Positions 19,301-27,900 of a stretch of DNA of 64,000 nucleotides are shown here, piece by piece; the first letter of the stretch is position 1, and every line of letters begins with the position of its first letter. The DNA lies in NCBI RefSeq assembly GCF_002240055.1, contig NZ_CP016753.1, positions 1,488,001 through 1,552,000 of the forward strand. Direction: 5' to 3'. The notes below the pieces were generated by a model. That model was not told where the DNA came from, made no database searches, and saw nothing but the letters and a program-made list of their open reading frames with translations. The DNA comes from Leptotrichia sp. oral taxon 498. Lineage in GTDB: Bacteria > Fusobacteriota > Fusobacteriia > Fusobacteriales > Leptotrichiaceae. The translations under genes were made by a program, and so were the position numbers.

Positions 19301-20156
19301 TGAAAAATTGAAGAGAATTGAGCATGAAAATGTGATAAGCAATATCGCAAATAATTATGCAAAACCAAGAGTATTTATACCAGTATTTCCTGGAACAAAC
19401 TCAGAATATGACTTGGAGAGAGCTTTTAACCGAGAAGGAGGACTATCAAAAATTGGAGTGTTCAATAACTTGACACATAAAAATATTTTGAATTCAATAG
19501 ATACTTTTGTTAAAGAGATAAATAATTCTCAAATATTGATGTTGCCTGGTGGATTTAGTGCGGGAGATGAACCAGATGGATCGGCGAAATTTATGGTAGC
19601 TGTGTTAAAAAATAAAAAAGTTAAAGAAGCGGTGGAAAATTTACTGAAGAGAGACGGGTTGATTTTAGGAATTTGTAATGGATTCCAAGCGTTGATTAAA
19701 TCAGGATTACTGCCATATGGAGAAATCAGAGAATTAAATGAAGATTCGCCAACATTAACATTTAATACAATAGGAAAACATATGTCTAAAATCGTTCAAA
19801 CTCAACTTATGACAAATAATTCGCCTTGGTTATCAGATATGGAAGTAGGAGATATTCATTCTGTGGCGATTTCTCACGGGGAAGGAAGACTTGTTATAAC
19901 TGAGAATGAGTACATTAAATTGTTTGAAAATAACCAGATTGCAACAAAATATGTGGATTTGAATGGAAAAGTTACAATGGATTCGCAATTTAATCCAAAT
20001 GGTTCTTATTACGCAATTGAAGGAATGTTAGCTTATAATGGTAGAATCTTTGGTAAAATGGGACATTCTGAAAGAAAAGGAAAGAATGTTTACAAAAATA
20101 TTTATGGAAATAAAGAGCAGAATATTTTTAGAAATGGAATTAAATTTTTTAAATAG
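16344..20156 (+). CDS. purL: Phosphoribosylformylglycinamidine synthase, single-chain
   Basis: A 1270-residue FGAM synthase for the fourth step of IMP synthesis (FGAR + Gln + ATP). It is the single-chain form with a shortened N-terminus seen in Clostridia-like groups. The ATP/FGAR domains show YWSDHCRHTTF, FKNETHNHPTEIEPFGGAATC and GGRTGRDGIGGATGSS. The C-terminal class I glutamine amidotransferase (about residues 1010-1270) has GICNGFQAL (nucleophile Cys) and SHGEGRL (His). AGGAGAG precedes the ATG. No separate purQ or purS is needed or present. It is the first gene of the operon and sits behind the leader attenuator. Confidence 0.97.
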   Translation: MNYRIFVEKKEDFRVEAQNLFSDLKENIGLAGLLDVRVLNIYDIFNLGKNDLQKLEKTVFSEINIDNVYKSLEESLGAHKNKNSKEVYFSVEFLPGQYDQRADSAIQCINLLIDQDNNINVKSGKLIVLYGNISSEELNKIKKHCINNVEAREKNLDILSENVELPNKDKVIVYDGFIKKNKEEIVKMRNDLELAMTAKDLLFIQEYFKNEEKRNPTETEIRVLDTYWSDHCRHTTFETIIDDIKVENKVYRDLFNKAINEYVESRKYVYEEREAKRPMTLMDLATVFGKEQRKNGSLPDLEVSDEINACSIYIDVPVERINEDGKAEVTEEKWILQFKNETHNHPTEIEPFGGAATCIGGAIRDPLSGRTFIYQAVRISGAGDPTERIEDTIKGKLPQKVITKTAAHGFSSYGNQIGLATTHVNEIYDEGYKAKRMELGLVVGAAPAENIIREKPEAGDIVVLLGGRTGRDGIGGATGSSKEHTTESSEKSSAEVQKGNAVTERKIQRLFRNKNVTTLIKKCNDFGAGGVSVAIGELADGLVIDLNEIRVKYIGLTGTELAISESQERMAVVIRKEDLDKFVEYATEENLEAYKVAEINDSNRLVMTYNGETIVDISRDFLNTNGASSNINIEIENSDKLVLDRKIAGNTFKEKFVNNLKDLNVASQRGLVETFDSTIGASTVLMPFGGKYQLTPAEVSVQKVSVMNAETDVASMVGYGYNPYIAKQVPFHGGAYAVIESLAKVVAAGGNYKNVRFTFQEYFERLGNEAKKWGRPLSALLGALHIQKSFGLSSIGGKDSMSGTFNDISVPPTLVSFAVSVVNAEDVVSSEFKKAGDNIYLITTKLDENDLPDLKELKENFDFIEKNIKDKKIVASVAVKNGGIAESIAKMTFGNKLGVNVNFAENAENEWFKVNYGAFIIETPEKIDYKNATLLGKVTEEAKIVINNDTVMDLDELIAEWEKPLEKVFPTKKEIKNKKVSCGLIYEKLKRIEHENVISNIANNYAKPRVFIPVFPGTNSEYDLERAFNREGGLSKIGVFNNLTHKNILNSIDTFVKEINNSQILMLPGGFSAGDEPDGSAKFMVAVLKNKKVKEAVENLLKRDGLILGICNGFQALIKSGLLPYGEIRELNEDSPTLTFNTIGKHMSKIVQTQLMTNNSPWLSDMEVGDIHSVAISHGEGRLVITENEYIKLFENNQIATKYVDLNGKVTMDSQFNPNGSYYAIEGMLAYNGRIFGKMGHSERKGKNVYKNIYGNKEQNIFRNGIKFFK

Positions 20157-20176
20157 AGAAAAGGAGAAAATAAAAA

Positions 20177-20656
20177 ATGAAAGTAGCAATATTTTTTGGA
20201 AGTCAGTCAGATACTGACAAAATGAGAGGTGCAGCAAATTGCTTGAGAGAATTTGGAATTGAGTTTGAGGCTTATGTATTGTCGGCTCATAGAGTTCCTG
20301 AAAAATTGGAAGAAGTTTTAGCTGATGTAGAAAAAAGAGGTGCAGAAGTGATTATTGCTGGAGCTGGACTTGCGGCACATTTACCTGGAGTTATTGCTTC
20401 AAAAACCATACTGCCAGTAGTTGGAGTTCCTTTAAATGGAGCACTTGAAGGATTGGATGCACTTTATTCGATTGTTCAAATGCCAAAATCTATTCCAGTG
20501 GCAACTGTTGGAATTAATAATTCATACAATTCAGGAATGCTAGCTGTGCAAATTCTTGCGGTAAAATATCCTGAAATTAGAGAAAAATTGGTTACATTTA
20601 GAAAACAAATGAAAGCTAAATTTATTGCTGATAATGAGAAGAAAGTTGAATTATAA
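20177..20656 (+). CDS. purE: 5-(Carboxyamino)imidazole ribonucleotide mutase
   Basis: A 159-residue PurE. GSQSDTD, LSAHRVPEKL (active-site His), AGAGLAAHLPGV and LYSIVQMPKSIPVATVGINNS are all present, which matches the Clostridium-like form. It starts 20 bases after purL with AAAGGAG. PurE of this kind normally needs PurK to make N5-CAIR; no purK lies in this window, so PurK is either elsewhere or carboxylation bypasses it. Confidence 0.96.
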   Translation: MKVAIFFGSQSDTDKMRGAANCLREFGIEFEAYVLSAHRVPEKLEEVLADVEKRGAEVIIAGAGLAAHLPGVIASKTILPVVGVPLNGALEGLDALYSIVQMPKSIPVATVGINNSYNSGMLAVQILAVKYPEIREKLVTFRKQMKAKFIADNEKKVEL

Positions 20657-20712
20657 TTTATAATAGACTTATTTGGAAGTTATATGCATCTATGAATAAA
20701 AAAATATTTGAA

Positions 20713-20734
20713 GCAAGGGGTATTGACCCCTTGT
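20713..20734. repeat. Intergenic hairpin, copy 1 (purE-purC)
   Basis: CAAGGGGTATTGACCCCTTG (20714-20733) is a perfect 8-bp stem with a 4-base loop. There is no T run, so it is not a classical terminator. Copy 2 follows purC. Confidence 0.7.
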
Positions 20735-20816
20735 GGAAATAAAAAAAATTCAAGTTATTGAACAATATAATATTTATTTGATATGATTTAAAAATAAAAA
20801 AATGGAGGAAATAAAA

Positions 20817-21536
20817 ATGGAAAAAAGAGAAAAAATTTACGAAGGAAAAGCAAAATCAATTTTTGCAACAGATAATGCGGATGAAATAATTATGTATTTT
20901 AAAGATGATGCAACTGCATTTAATGGAGTTAAAAAAGATCAACTGGAAGATAAAGGGATTTTGAATAATAAAATTTCTACATTACTTTATGGATATTTGA
21001 TTAAACATGGTGTAAAAACTCACTGGATTAAAACTTTGAATGAAAGGGAACAACTTTGTAAAAAAGTGGAAATTGTGCCTTTGGAAGTAATTATTAGAAA
21101 TAGAGCAACTGGAAGTTTTGTAAAAAGATATGCGGCTGAAGAAGGAAAAATCTTTAAAAGACCTACTTTTGAATTATCTTACAAAAATGATGATTTGGGA
21201 GATCCGTTGCTAAATGATGATCATGCTTTGGCGTTGGAATTAGTTACTGAAGAAGAACTAGCTAAGATTAAAGAACAAACTTTCTTGATTAATGATTTGT
21301 TGTCTAAATTGTTTGACAAAATGAACTTGATTTTGGTGGATTATAAAGTTGAGTTTGGAAGAGATAAAGATGGAAATATTTTACTTGCAGATGAAATTAG
21401 TCCAGATTCAATGAGACTTTGGGATAAAGATACACTTAAAAAATTGGATAAAGATAGATTTAGACAAGATTTGGGAGATGTAATGGGTGCATATCGTGAA
21501 GTTTTAAGACGTTTAGAAAAAGCATTGGCAGAATAA
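20817..21536 (+). CDS. purC: Phosphoribosylaminoimidazole-succinocarboxamide synthase
   Basis: A 239-residue SAICAR synthetase joining CAIR and aspartate with ATP. YEGKAKSIF (P-loop-like N-terminus), VEIVPLEVIIRNRATGSF and LADEISPDSMRLWD are hallmark motifs. The ATG at 20802 lies in the ribosome binding site itself (ATGGAGG), so the ATG at 20817 is the start. Hairpins flank the gene on both sides (20713 and 21596), so its mRNA level or processing may differ from its neighbours. Confidence 0.96.
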   Translation: MEKREKIYEGKAKSIFATDNADEIIMYFKDDATAFNGVKKDQLEDKGILNNKISTLLYGYLIKHGVKTHWIKTLNEREQLCKKVEIVPLEVIIRNRATGSFVKRYAAEEGKIFKRPTFELSYKNDDLGDPLLNDDHALALELVTEEELAKIKEQTFLINDLLSKLFDKMNLILVDYKVEFGRDKDGNILLADEISPDSMRLWDKDTLKKLDKDRFRQDLGDVMGAYREVLRRLEKALAE

Positions 21537-21595
21537 ATTTTTAAAATCAATTTATGGTTCATATCTAAATAAAAAATTTTTTATAAGTTTTAAAT

Positions 21596-21621
21596 CGGCA
21601 AGGGGTATTAACTCCTTGTCG
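21596..21621. repeat. Intergenic hairpin, copy 2 (purC-purF)
   Basis: CGGCAAGGGG (21596-21605) pairs with CTCCTTGTCG (21612-21621) over 10 bp with G-U wobbles and loop TATTAA. The core is the same as copy 1 apart from compensating or wobble changes. No T run follows. Confidence 0.65.
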
Positions 21622-21714
21622 TAAAATAAATTAAAAAGTAATTTTTATGGTAAAAATATTGATAAAATTATAAGCTAGAATAGTTTATGATAAAAAATGG
21701 AGGAAACTAACAAA

Positions 21715-23166
21715 ATGATTAAGAGTTTGAATGAGGAATGCGGAGTATTTGGAGTTTTTGGACATCCTAATGCAGCAAGACTTACTTATTATGGACTTCA
21801 CAGTTTACAGCACAGAGGACAGGAAGCGGCGGGAATTGTGGTAAGTGATGGAGTTCGTGTAAATGGTCATCGTGGGCCTGGACTTGTGTCAGAAGTGTTT
21901 AATGATGACAGGATATTTAATAGATTGGAAGGGAACAGCGCTATTGGACATGTTAGATATGCGACTTCTGGAAGCAGCAGCGGTCGTAATATTCAGCCAT
22001 TCCTATTTCAATTTTTTGATGGAAGCATCGCTTTGGCACACAATGGAAATTTGATTAATGCGAAAACGTTAAAAAGAGAATTGGAAGAGCATGGTGCGAT
22101 TTTTCATTCTACATCAGATACAGAAGTGTTGGTTCATTTGATTAGAAGAAGTAAAGAAAAAGATTTTCTGAGCCAATTGAAAGATGCGTTAAGACAAGTA
22201 AAAGGTGGATTTTCTTTCTTAGTTCAAACTCAAAAAGAATTATACGGCGCAGTTGACCCTTTTGAATTTCGTCCTTTAATTTTAGGGAAAACAAAAAATG
22301 GAGCGTATATTTTGGCAAGTGAAACTTGTGCGTTGGAAATTGTCGGAGCAGAATTTGTTAGAAATATTAGATCTGGAGAAGTTGTAATCATTGATAAAGA
22401 TGGATATAAAATTGAAAAATATACTGACAATACTTCAACTGCGATTGCGGCGATGGAATATGTGTATTTTGCAAGACCTGATTCGGATATTTCAGGAGTA
22501 AATGTACATTCGGCTCGTAAAAGATGCGGAAGAAGATTGGCACAGGAAGCACCTGTTGAAAATGCAGATATTATAATCGGAGTTCCAAATTCTTCATTGT
22601 CGGCAGCAAGTGGTTATGCAGAAGAGAGCGGAAAACCTTATGAAATGGGATTAATCAAAAACCAGTATGTAGCAAGAACATTTATTCAGCCAACTCAGGA
22701 ATTGAGAGAACAAGGTGTTAGAATGAAACTTTCTGCTGTAAAAGGTGTTGTAAAAGACAAAGTTGTCGTTATGATTGATGATTCAATAGTTCGTGGAACA
22801 ACTTCAAGCCGTATCGTTCAGTTATTGAAAGAGGCTGGAGCAAAAGAAGTTCATGTAAGAATTGCCTCGCCAGAATTTAAGTTTCCTATTTTTTATGGAA
22901 TTGATGCATCGAATTCATCGGAATTAATTTCAGCAAATAAAACTGTTGAAGAAGTGAGAGAGTACATTGGTGCAGATTCATTGGCTTTCTTGACTATTGA
23001 CGGATTAATTGATTCGATTGGACTTAATTTTGATGCACCATATACTGGACTTTGCATGGAATGCTTTAATGGAGATTATCCAGCTGGATTAGGAGATTAT
23101 GAGGAAGAATTTTACGCTTTGTTGACACCGATTCAAAAAGAGGCTTTGAAAGAATTGAAGAAATAA
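21715..23166 (+). CDS. purF: Amidophosphoribosyltransferase (glutamine PRPP amidotransferase)
   Basis: PurF, the first committed enzyme of purine synthesis, 483 residues. The start [17 protein letters not shown] implies a short propeptide cleaved to expose the catalytic Cys9. [19 protein letters not shown], the PRPP loop [14 protein letters not shown] and C-terminal cysteines ([10 protein letters not shown], a possible iron-sulfur cluster site as in Bacillus) are seen. The ATG at 21697 is part of the ATGGAGG ribosome site; the ATG at 21715 is chosen. Confidence 0.97.
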   Translation: MIKSLNEECGVFGVFGHPNAARLTYYGLHSLQHRGQEAAGIVVSDGVRVNGHRGPGLVSEVFNDDRIFNRLEGNSAIGHVRYATSGSSSGRNIQPFLFQFFDGSIALAHNGNLINAKTLKRELEEHGAIFHSTSDTEVLVHLIRRSKEKDFLSQLKDALRQVKGGFSFLVQTQKELYGAVDPFEFRPLILGKTKNGAYILASETCALEIVGAEFVRNIRSGEVVIIDKDGYKIEKYTDNTSTAIAAMEYVYFARPDSDISGVNVHSARKRCGRRLAQEAPVENADIIIGVPNSSLSAASGYAEESGKPYEMGLIKNQYVARTFIQPTQELREQGVRMKLSAVKGVVKDKVVVMIDDSIVRGTTSSRIVQLLKEAGAKEVHVRIASPEFKFPIFYGIDASNSSELISANKTVEEVREYIGADSLAFLTIDGLIDSIGLNFDAPYTGLCMECFNGDYPAGLGDYEEEFYALLTPIQKEALKELKK

Positions 23167-23190
23167 AGAATTGAAAAATAAGGAGAAAAA

Positions 23191-23478
23191 GTGTATATAG
23201 TGAGTTTAAATTATGTAAAAGCAGTAGGTGAAGTTGAAAAATATTTAGAAGAACATATAAAATTTTTGGAAAAATATTATGGAATGGGAAAGTTTATTTG
23301 TTCAGGAAGAAAAAATCCTAGAACAGGCGGTGTAATTTTGCTAAATGCAGAAAATTTGGAAGAAGTTAAGAAAATAATTTCAGAAGATCCGTTTAATATA
23401 AATAGAATTGCGGAATATGAAATTACAGAATTTTTCCCTACAAAATATGCAGAAGATTTTGCAAATTTTGTAAAATAA
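23191..23478 (+). CDS. YciI-like family protein
   Basis: A 95-residue protein of the YciI/YCII dimeric ferredoxin-like fold. The conserved pattern L.YVK...EVEKYLEEHIKFLEKYYGMGKFICSG and PFNINRIAEYEITEF (family His/Asp positions largely present) supports this. GTG is the start, 8 bases after AAGGAG. It lies between purF and purM with spacings of 24 and 33 bases and so is cotranscribed with the purine genes. Enzymatic role unknown. Confidence 0.85.
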   Translation: MYIVSLNYVKAVGEVEKYLEEHIKFLEKYYGMGKFICSGRKNPRTGGVILLNAENLEEVKKIISEDPFNINRIAEYEITEFFPTKYAEDFANFVK

Positions 23479-23511
23479 ATAGAGATTTAATTTAAAACAG
23501 GAGGATAAAGA

Positions 23512-24510
23512 ATGTCAATTTCTTATAAAGATTCAGGAGTAGATAAAGAAGAAGGATACAGAAGTGTTGCAAAAATAAAAGAAAGAGTAAAAGCAACTTA
23601 CAACAAAAATGTTATGAACGAATTGGGAAGTTTTGGAGCTTTATACAAATTAGGAGAATACAAAAAACCAATTTTAGTGTCTGGAACTGATGGAGTTGGA
23701 ACAAAATTAAAAGTTGCATTTGAAACAAATAAATATGATACAGTTGGAATTGACTGTGTTGCGATGTGTGTAAATGATATTTTGTGTCACGGAGCACAAC
23801 CATTATTTTTCTTAGATTACCTAGCTTGTGGAAAATTGGACTCAAATGTTTCTTCTGAAATAATTAAAGGTGTTGTAGAAGGTTGTCTTCAAGGAGATTC
23901 AGCTTTAGTAGGTGGAGAAACTGCTGAAATGCCAGGATTTTATGCAGACGGAGAATATGACATTGCTGGATTTGCAGTTGGTGTAGTTGAAGAAGAAAAA
24001 ATGGTTAATGGAAGTAAAGTTCAAGAAGGAGATGTAATTGTTGCAATTCCTTCAAGTGGAGCTCACAGTAATGGATTCTCATTGTTAAGAAAATTATTCA
24101 CTAATTTTAACGAAGAATTCAATGGAAAAACAATTGGAGAACATTTATTGACACCAACAAAAATTTATGTAAAACCAATTCAAAAAGTTATGGAAAAAGT
24201 GCAAGTGAACGGAATGGCTCACATAACTGGTGGAGGACTTATTGAAAATGTTCCAAGAACTATACCAGACGGATTTTGTGCAAACATCGAAAAAGCGAAA
24301 GTAAAAGTTCATCCGTTGTTTAAACACGAAACATTCTCAAGAGTTCCAGAAGAAGAAATGTGGGGAACATTCAACATGGGAGTTGGATTTGTTGTTATCG
24401 TAAATAAAAATGATGCTCAAACAGTTATTGATATTTTAGCTGAAAATGGAGAAGAAGCCTATGAATTAGGAACTATTGTTAAAGGTGACGAAAAAATTAA
24501 TTTATATTAA
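23512..24510 (+). CDS. purM: Phosphoribosylformylglycinamidine cyclo-ligase (AIR synthetase)
   Basis: A 332-residue PurM that closes the imidazole ring of AIR using ATP. MSISYKDSGVDKEEGYR, VSGTDGVGTKLK, GETAEMPGFY and HITGGGLIENVPR are standard motifs. AGGAGG lies 8 bases before the ATG. Its end is 40 bases before purN. Confidence 0.97.
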   Translation: MSISYKDSGVDKEEGYRSVAKIKERVKATYNKNVMNELGSFGALYKLGEYKKPILVSGTDGVGTKLKVAFETNKYDTVGIDCVAMCVNDILCHGAQPLFFLDYLACGKLDSNVSSEIIKGVVEGCLQGDSALVGGETAEMPGFYADGEYDIAGFAVGVVEEEKMVNGSKVQEGDVIVAIPSSGAHSNGFSLLRKLFTNFNEEFNGKTIGEHLLTPTKIYVKPIQKVMEKVQVNGMAHITGGGLIENVPRTIPDGFCANIEKAKVKVHPLFKHETFSRVPEEEMWGTFNMGVGFVVIVNKNDAQTVIDILAENGEEAYELGTIVKGDEKINLY

Positions 24511-24550
24511 AAATAAAGATGATAAAAATAAATTTAAAGAGAGTGAAAAA

Positions 24551-25144
24551 ATGTCTAATAAAAATAAAAAAAGAATAGCAGTTTTAGTTTCTGGTGGAGG
24601 ATCAAACTTACAGTCAATCATTGATAACATTGAGTGTGGAAACTTGAATTGTGAAATTTCTTATGTAATTGCAGATAGAAAGTGTCATGGATTGGAAAGA
24701 GCAGAAAAACATGGCATAAAAAATATTTTGCTTGACAGAAAAGTATTAAAAGAAAAATTGTCTGACAAAATTAGCAGTGTGCTTGAAAATGATGACGAAA
24801 AGACAGATTATATCGTATTAGCAGGATATTTGTCGATTTTATCGCCAGAATTTATAAAAAAATGGTCAAGAAAAATTATAAATATTCATCCGTCATTACT
24901 TCCAAAATTTGGTGGAAAAGGAATGTATGGAATGAATGTCCATAGAGCAGTTATCGAAGCAAAAGAAACTGAAAGTGGTTGCACAATTCATTTTGTTGAT
25001 ACAGGAGTTGACACAGGAGAAATTATTTTGCAGATAAAGGTGCCTGTGCTTAGTGATGACACGCCGGAAGTTTTGCAGAAGAGAGTGCTTGAGAAGGAAC
25101 ATGTTTTATTGATTGAAGGGATTAAGAAGTTACTAGGAGAATAA
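24551..25144 (+). CDS. purN: Phosphoribosylglycinamide formyltransferase
   Basis: A 197-residue folate-dependent GAR transformylase. IAVLVSGGGSNLQSII (phosphate loop), the catalytic triad area INIHPSLLPKFGG and HFVDTGVDTGEII (Asp) fit PurN. The frame is open further upstream to 24476, inside purM, but the ATG at 24551 with GAGAGTG nearby gives a normal N-terminus. Confidence 0.96.
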   Translation: MSNKNKKRIAVLVSGGGSNLQSIIDNIECGNLNCEISYVIADRKCHGLERAEKHGIKNILLDRKVLKEKLSDKISSVLENDDEKTDYIVLAGYLSILSPEFIKKWSRKIINIHPSLLPKFGGKGMYGMNVHRAVIEAKETESGCTIHFVDTGVDTGEIILQIKVPVLSDDTPEVLQKRVLEKEHVLLIEGIKKLLGE

Positions 25145-25171
25145 TTTTAAAAGTAAAGGAATGAGCTAAAT

Positions 25172-25327
25172 ATGGATTTAGAAGATTTTTTGGCAATAGT
25201 AACATATCTTTTGATGATTATTGGAGGAGCTGTTGGAATAGGAATAATATTTTTATTTATTAGAAAAATAGGAAAAATTGAAAGTAAAGACAAATTAGAA
25301 GAAGAAAAATTAGATGATGAATTTTAG
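25172..25327 (+). CDS. Small single-pass membrane protein A (51 aa)
   Basis: An ATG at 25172, 10 bases after AAAGGA, encodes MDLEDFLAIVTYLLMIIGG and continues through a hydrophobic helix (about residues 7-30) into a charged tail rich in Lys and Glu. It starts 27 bases after purN and is followed 23 bases later by a second small ORF of similar plan. Function unknown. The GG motif in the helix and acidic N-terminus are shared with the next ORF, which suggests a duplicated pair. Confidence 0.6.
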   Translation: MDLEDFLAIVTYLLMIIGGAVGIGIIFLFIRKIGKIESKDKLEEEKLDDEF

Positions 25328-25350
25328 AAGATTTGGAGGTGAACAATAAT

Positions 25351-25455
25351 TTGGAAGAGGTATTAGTGATAATTGCGATGATTGTGGGAGGATTGACTGG
25401 ATTTTTGATGGTAAAATTTATTCAGAAAAAGTTAAAGGATAAAAATGGAAAATAA
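25351..25455 (+). CDS. Small single-pass membrane protein B (34 aa)
   Basis: A TTG at 25351, 8 bases after GGAGGTGA, opens MEEVLVIIAMIVGG, a single hydrophobic helix with basic tail FIQKKLKDKNGK. A GTG at 25339 is in frame but is inside the ribosome site. It resembles the 51-residue ORF just upstream (L-E-E/D, then helix with GG, then basic residues). Too short to assign; the strong ribosome site and position support expression. Confidence 0.5.
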   Translation: MEEVLVIIAMIVGGLTGFLMVKFIQKKLKDKNGK

Positions 25456-25460
25456 TTTAT

Positions 25461-25565
25461 TTGATACTATTCCTCATTTAAATAGCGAATGTTTAATAAA
25501 TTTTGAATTACATATTATTTAGCTAGGAATTAAAACTTCTAGTTTCTAATGGGGTTTAGTATCAA
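25461..25565. repeat. 105-base element bounded by a 9-bp inverted repeat
   Basis: TTGATACTA (25461-25469) and TAGTATCAA (25557-25565) are perfect inverted repeats; inner bases (TTCCTC / GGGGTT) extend the pairing imperfectly. No ORF lies inside. It could be a structured RNA or a MITE-like remnant. Confidence 0.45.
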
Positions 25566-25617
25566 TTTATCAATTTGTAATATAAACTAGGGAAATAAAA
25601 TAATTAAAGGAGCAGAA

Positions 25618-26166
25618 ATGAAAAAAATAATACTATTATTGTTATTAATGTTAGGAATTTTATCTTTTTCAAAGGAAAAAAAAGTTTATATGCCTAAAGT
25701 AGTCATAACTGTAATGGATGATAATTTTAAAAATCCGATTACAAGAGCTGTGGAGCAAAGTGGAATATTGACAAAGGCCCTTTCATTAGGGGATATGCTT
25801 TCTTTTAGATACAAAAGTGACGATAAGAAATTTGCAGAAAAATTGATTGAAGAAATTTGGAAAATGAATAAAACTCTTCCTAATAAATTAACTTTTTTGA
25901 TAGAGCAAAACGAAGAAAATACAATGGTTCAAATTTTACAGGTATTAAAAAAATACAGATACAGAGGTAAAGTTGAAGTGATTGAGTTGTCGTATCAAAA
26001 GAATGCTAAAATTTTGGAGCAGACAAATAAAAACGGCTGGGAATATAATCAATATTCTGACTTGAAAGATGTGACAGGAGAAGTGGAAATCGGAGGCGTA
26101 AAATACAATAAGAATGAATGTGTGGCAACACTTTTTATGCAAAAACATGACAATGTGAAAAAGTAA
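25618..26166 (+). CDS. Exported protein of unknown function in the purine operon
   Basis: A 182-residue protein with a clear signal peptide (MKK, then a leucine-rich core, cleavage expected near SFSK at about 17-20). No lipobox. The mature part is alpha/beta-like, hydrophilic and lysine-rich, with two short segments (LTFLIEQNEEN, RGKVEVIELSYQ) that could be beta strands. AAAGGAG precedes the ATG. I do not recognise the family. It lies 162 bases past the small membrane ORFs and 70 bases before purH. Confidence 0.7.
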   Translation: MKKIILLLLLMLGILSFSKEKKVYMPKVVITVMDDNFKNPITRAVEQSGILTKALSLGDMLSFRYKSDDKKFAEKLIEEIWKMNKTLPNKLTFLIEQNEENTMVQILQVLKKYRYRGKVEVIELSYQKNAKILEQTNKNGWEYNQYSDLKDVTGEVEIGGVKYNKNECVATLFMQKHDNVKK

Positions 26167-26236
26167 ATTTTAGATACAGATGTTAAATAGGATAGGAGAT
26201 TAGAAATTTTATTTTTAAGAAAGGAAAAACAAAAAA

Positions 26237-27760
26237 ATGAAAAAAAGAGCATTAATAAGCGCTTTTGATAAAACGGGAATTTTAGAATTTGCACAGTTTT
26301 TAGATAAAAAAGGTGTGGAAATTATTTCGACAGGAGGGACTTACAGATATTTGAAGGAAAATGGCCTTTCTGTAATTGATGTTTCAGAAGTTACAAATTT
26401 TAAAGAAATGCTGGATGGGAGAGTAAAAACTTTGCATCCGAATATTCATGGTGGAATTTTGGCGATTAGAGATAATAAGGAGCATATGGAAACAATAAAG
26501 GCTGAAGGGATTGAACCAATTGATTTTGTTGTTGTTAATCTTTATCCGTTCTTTAGAGAAGTTCAGACGGACAAAACTTTTGACGAAAAAATCGAATTTA
26601 TTGATATAGGTGGACCTACAATGCTTCGTTCAGCTGCAAAATCATTTAAAGATGTAACAGTTATTTGTGAAACTGAAGATTATTCAGTAGTCATGGAAGA
26701 AATGGAAAAAGATGGAGAAGTTTCTTATGAAACTAAAAAAAGATTGGCTGGGAAAGTATTTAACTTGACATCGGCTTATGATGCGGCAATTTCTGCGTTC
26801 TTGTTAGAAGAAGATTATCCAAAATATTTGAATGTTTCTTATGAGAAAAAATTTGACTTGAGATATGGGGAAAATCCTCATCAATCTTCAGCTTACTATG
26901 TTTCAACTACTGAAAATGGAAGCATGAAAGATATTAAGCAATTGAACGGAAAAGAATTGTCATTTAACAATATTAGGGATATGGACATCGCTTGGAAAGT
27001 GGTTGGAGAATTTGATGGTCCGGCAGCTTGTGCGATAAAACACTCAACTCCTTGTGGTGTGGCTGTTGCAGATGATATTTTCACAGCGTACAAAAAAGCT
27101 CACGATTGTGATCCAGTATCAATTTTTGGTGGAATTGTGGCACTTAACAGAGAAGTTAATAAAGAAACTGCCGAAGAATTGAAAAAAATCTTCTTGGAAA
27201 TCGTAATTGCACCTTCATTTACAGATGAAGCGTTGGAAATCTTGAAAACTAAGAAAAACTTGAGAGTTATCGAATGTAAAACTCCAAAACCTCAAGATAA
27301 ATTCGATTATGTAAAAGTTGACGGCGGAATTTTGGTTCAAGGAACAAATAACAAGATGATTGATGAAATGAATGTTGTTACTGAAAAACAGCCTACTGAA
27401 AAAGAAAAAGCTGATATGGAATTAGGAATGAAAGTTGTAAAATATGTAAAATCAAATGCAATTGTAGTCGTTAAAGACGGAATGGCAATCGGTGTGGGAA
27501 CTGGTCAAACTAACAGAATTTGGTCAACAGAACATGCATTACAGCACGCTCAAGAAAAAGTCGGAAAAGACTTGACAGGAGCAGTATTAGCATCAGACGC
27601 TTTCTTCCCATTCAGAGATTGCGTAGACACAGCTGCAAAAACAGGAATCAAAGCAATTGTACAACCTGGTGGTTCAATTAGAGATAAAGAATCAATTGAC
27701 GCTTGTAATGAACATGGAATAACAATGGTATTTACTGGAATTAGACATTTTAAACATTAA
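26237..27760 (+). CDS. purH: Bifunctional AICAR transformylase / IMP cyclohydrolase
   Basis: A 507-residue PurH that carries out the last two steps to IMP. The N-terminal MGS-like cyclohydrolase domain shows [20 protein letters not shown] and VNLYPF; the C-terminal transformylase has [24 protein letters not shown] (Lys-His active site) and the ending [22 protein letters not shown] precedes the ATG. Length and motifs are complete. Confidence 0.97.
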   Translation: MKKRALISAFDKTGILEFAQFLDKKGVEIISTGGTYRYLKENGLSVIDVSEVTNFKEMLDGRVKTLHPNIHGGILAIRDNKEHMETIKAEGIEPIDFVVVNLYPFFREVQTDKTFDEKIEFIDIGGPTMLRSAAKSFKDVTVICETEDYSVVMEEMEKDGEVSYETKKRLAGKVFNLTSAYDAAISAFLLEEDYPKYLNVSYEKKFDLRYGENPHQSSAYYVSTTENGSMKDIKQLNGKELSFNNIRDMDIAWKVVGEFDGPAACAIKHSTPCGVAVADDIFTAYKKAHDCDPVSIFGGIVALNREVNKETAEELKKIFLEIVIAPSFTDEALEILKTKKNLRVIECKTPKPQDKFDYVKVDGGILVQGTNNKMIDEMNVVTEKQPTEKEKADMELGMKVVKYVKSNAIVVVKDGMAIGVGTGQTNRIWSTEHALQHAQEKVGKDLTGAVLASDAFFPFRDCVDTAAKTGIKAIVQPGGSIRDKESIDACNEHGITMVFTGIRHFKH

Positions 27761-27766
27761 TTTTTT

Positions 27767-27802
27767 ATGCAGGGAGATTAAAAAAGTTTAGTTTCTCTGC
27801 AT
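27767..27802. other. Weak hairpin after purH
   Basis: ATGCAG (27767-27772) can pair with CTGCAT (27797-27802), with AGA/TCT inside after a bulge. No T run follows, so it may only be an mRNA end or processing structure. Confidence 0.35.
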
Positions 27803-27900
27803 AGCTTTAATATATTAAAAACCAATGTTATTTTCTAAATTAGTCAAATCATTTATAAAATAATTTAATCTTAAAAATAAAGAAACTAGGAGTTTAAAAA

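Noticed and set aside
20802-20816. Earlier ATG starts for purC (20802), purF (21697) and the 62440 ORF
   Set aside because: In each case the ATG is part of, or directly touches, the GGAGG/AAGGAG ribosome binding site of a later, better spaced ATG.
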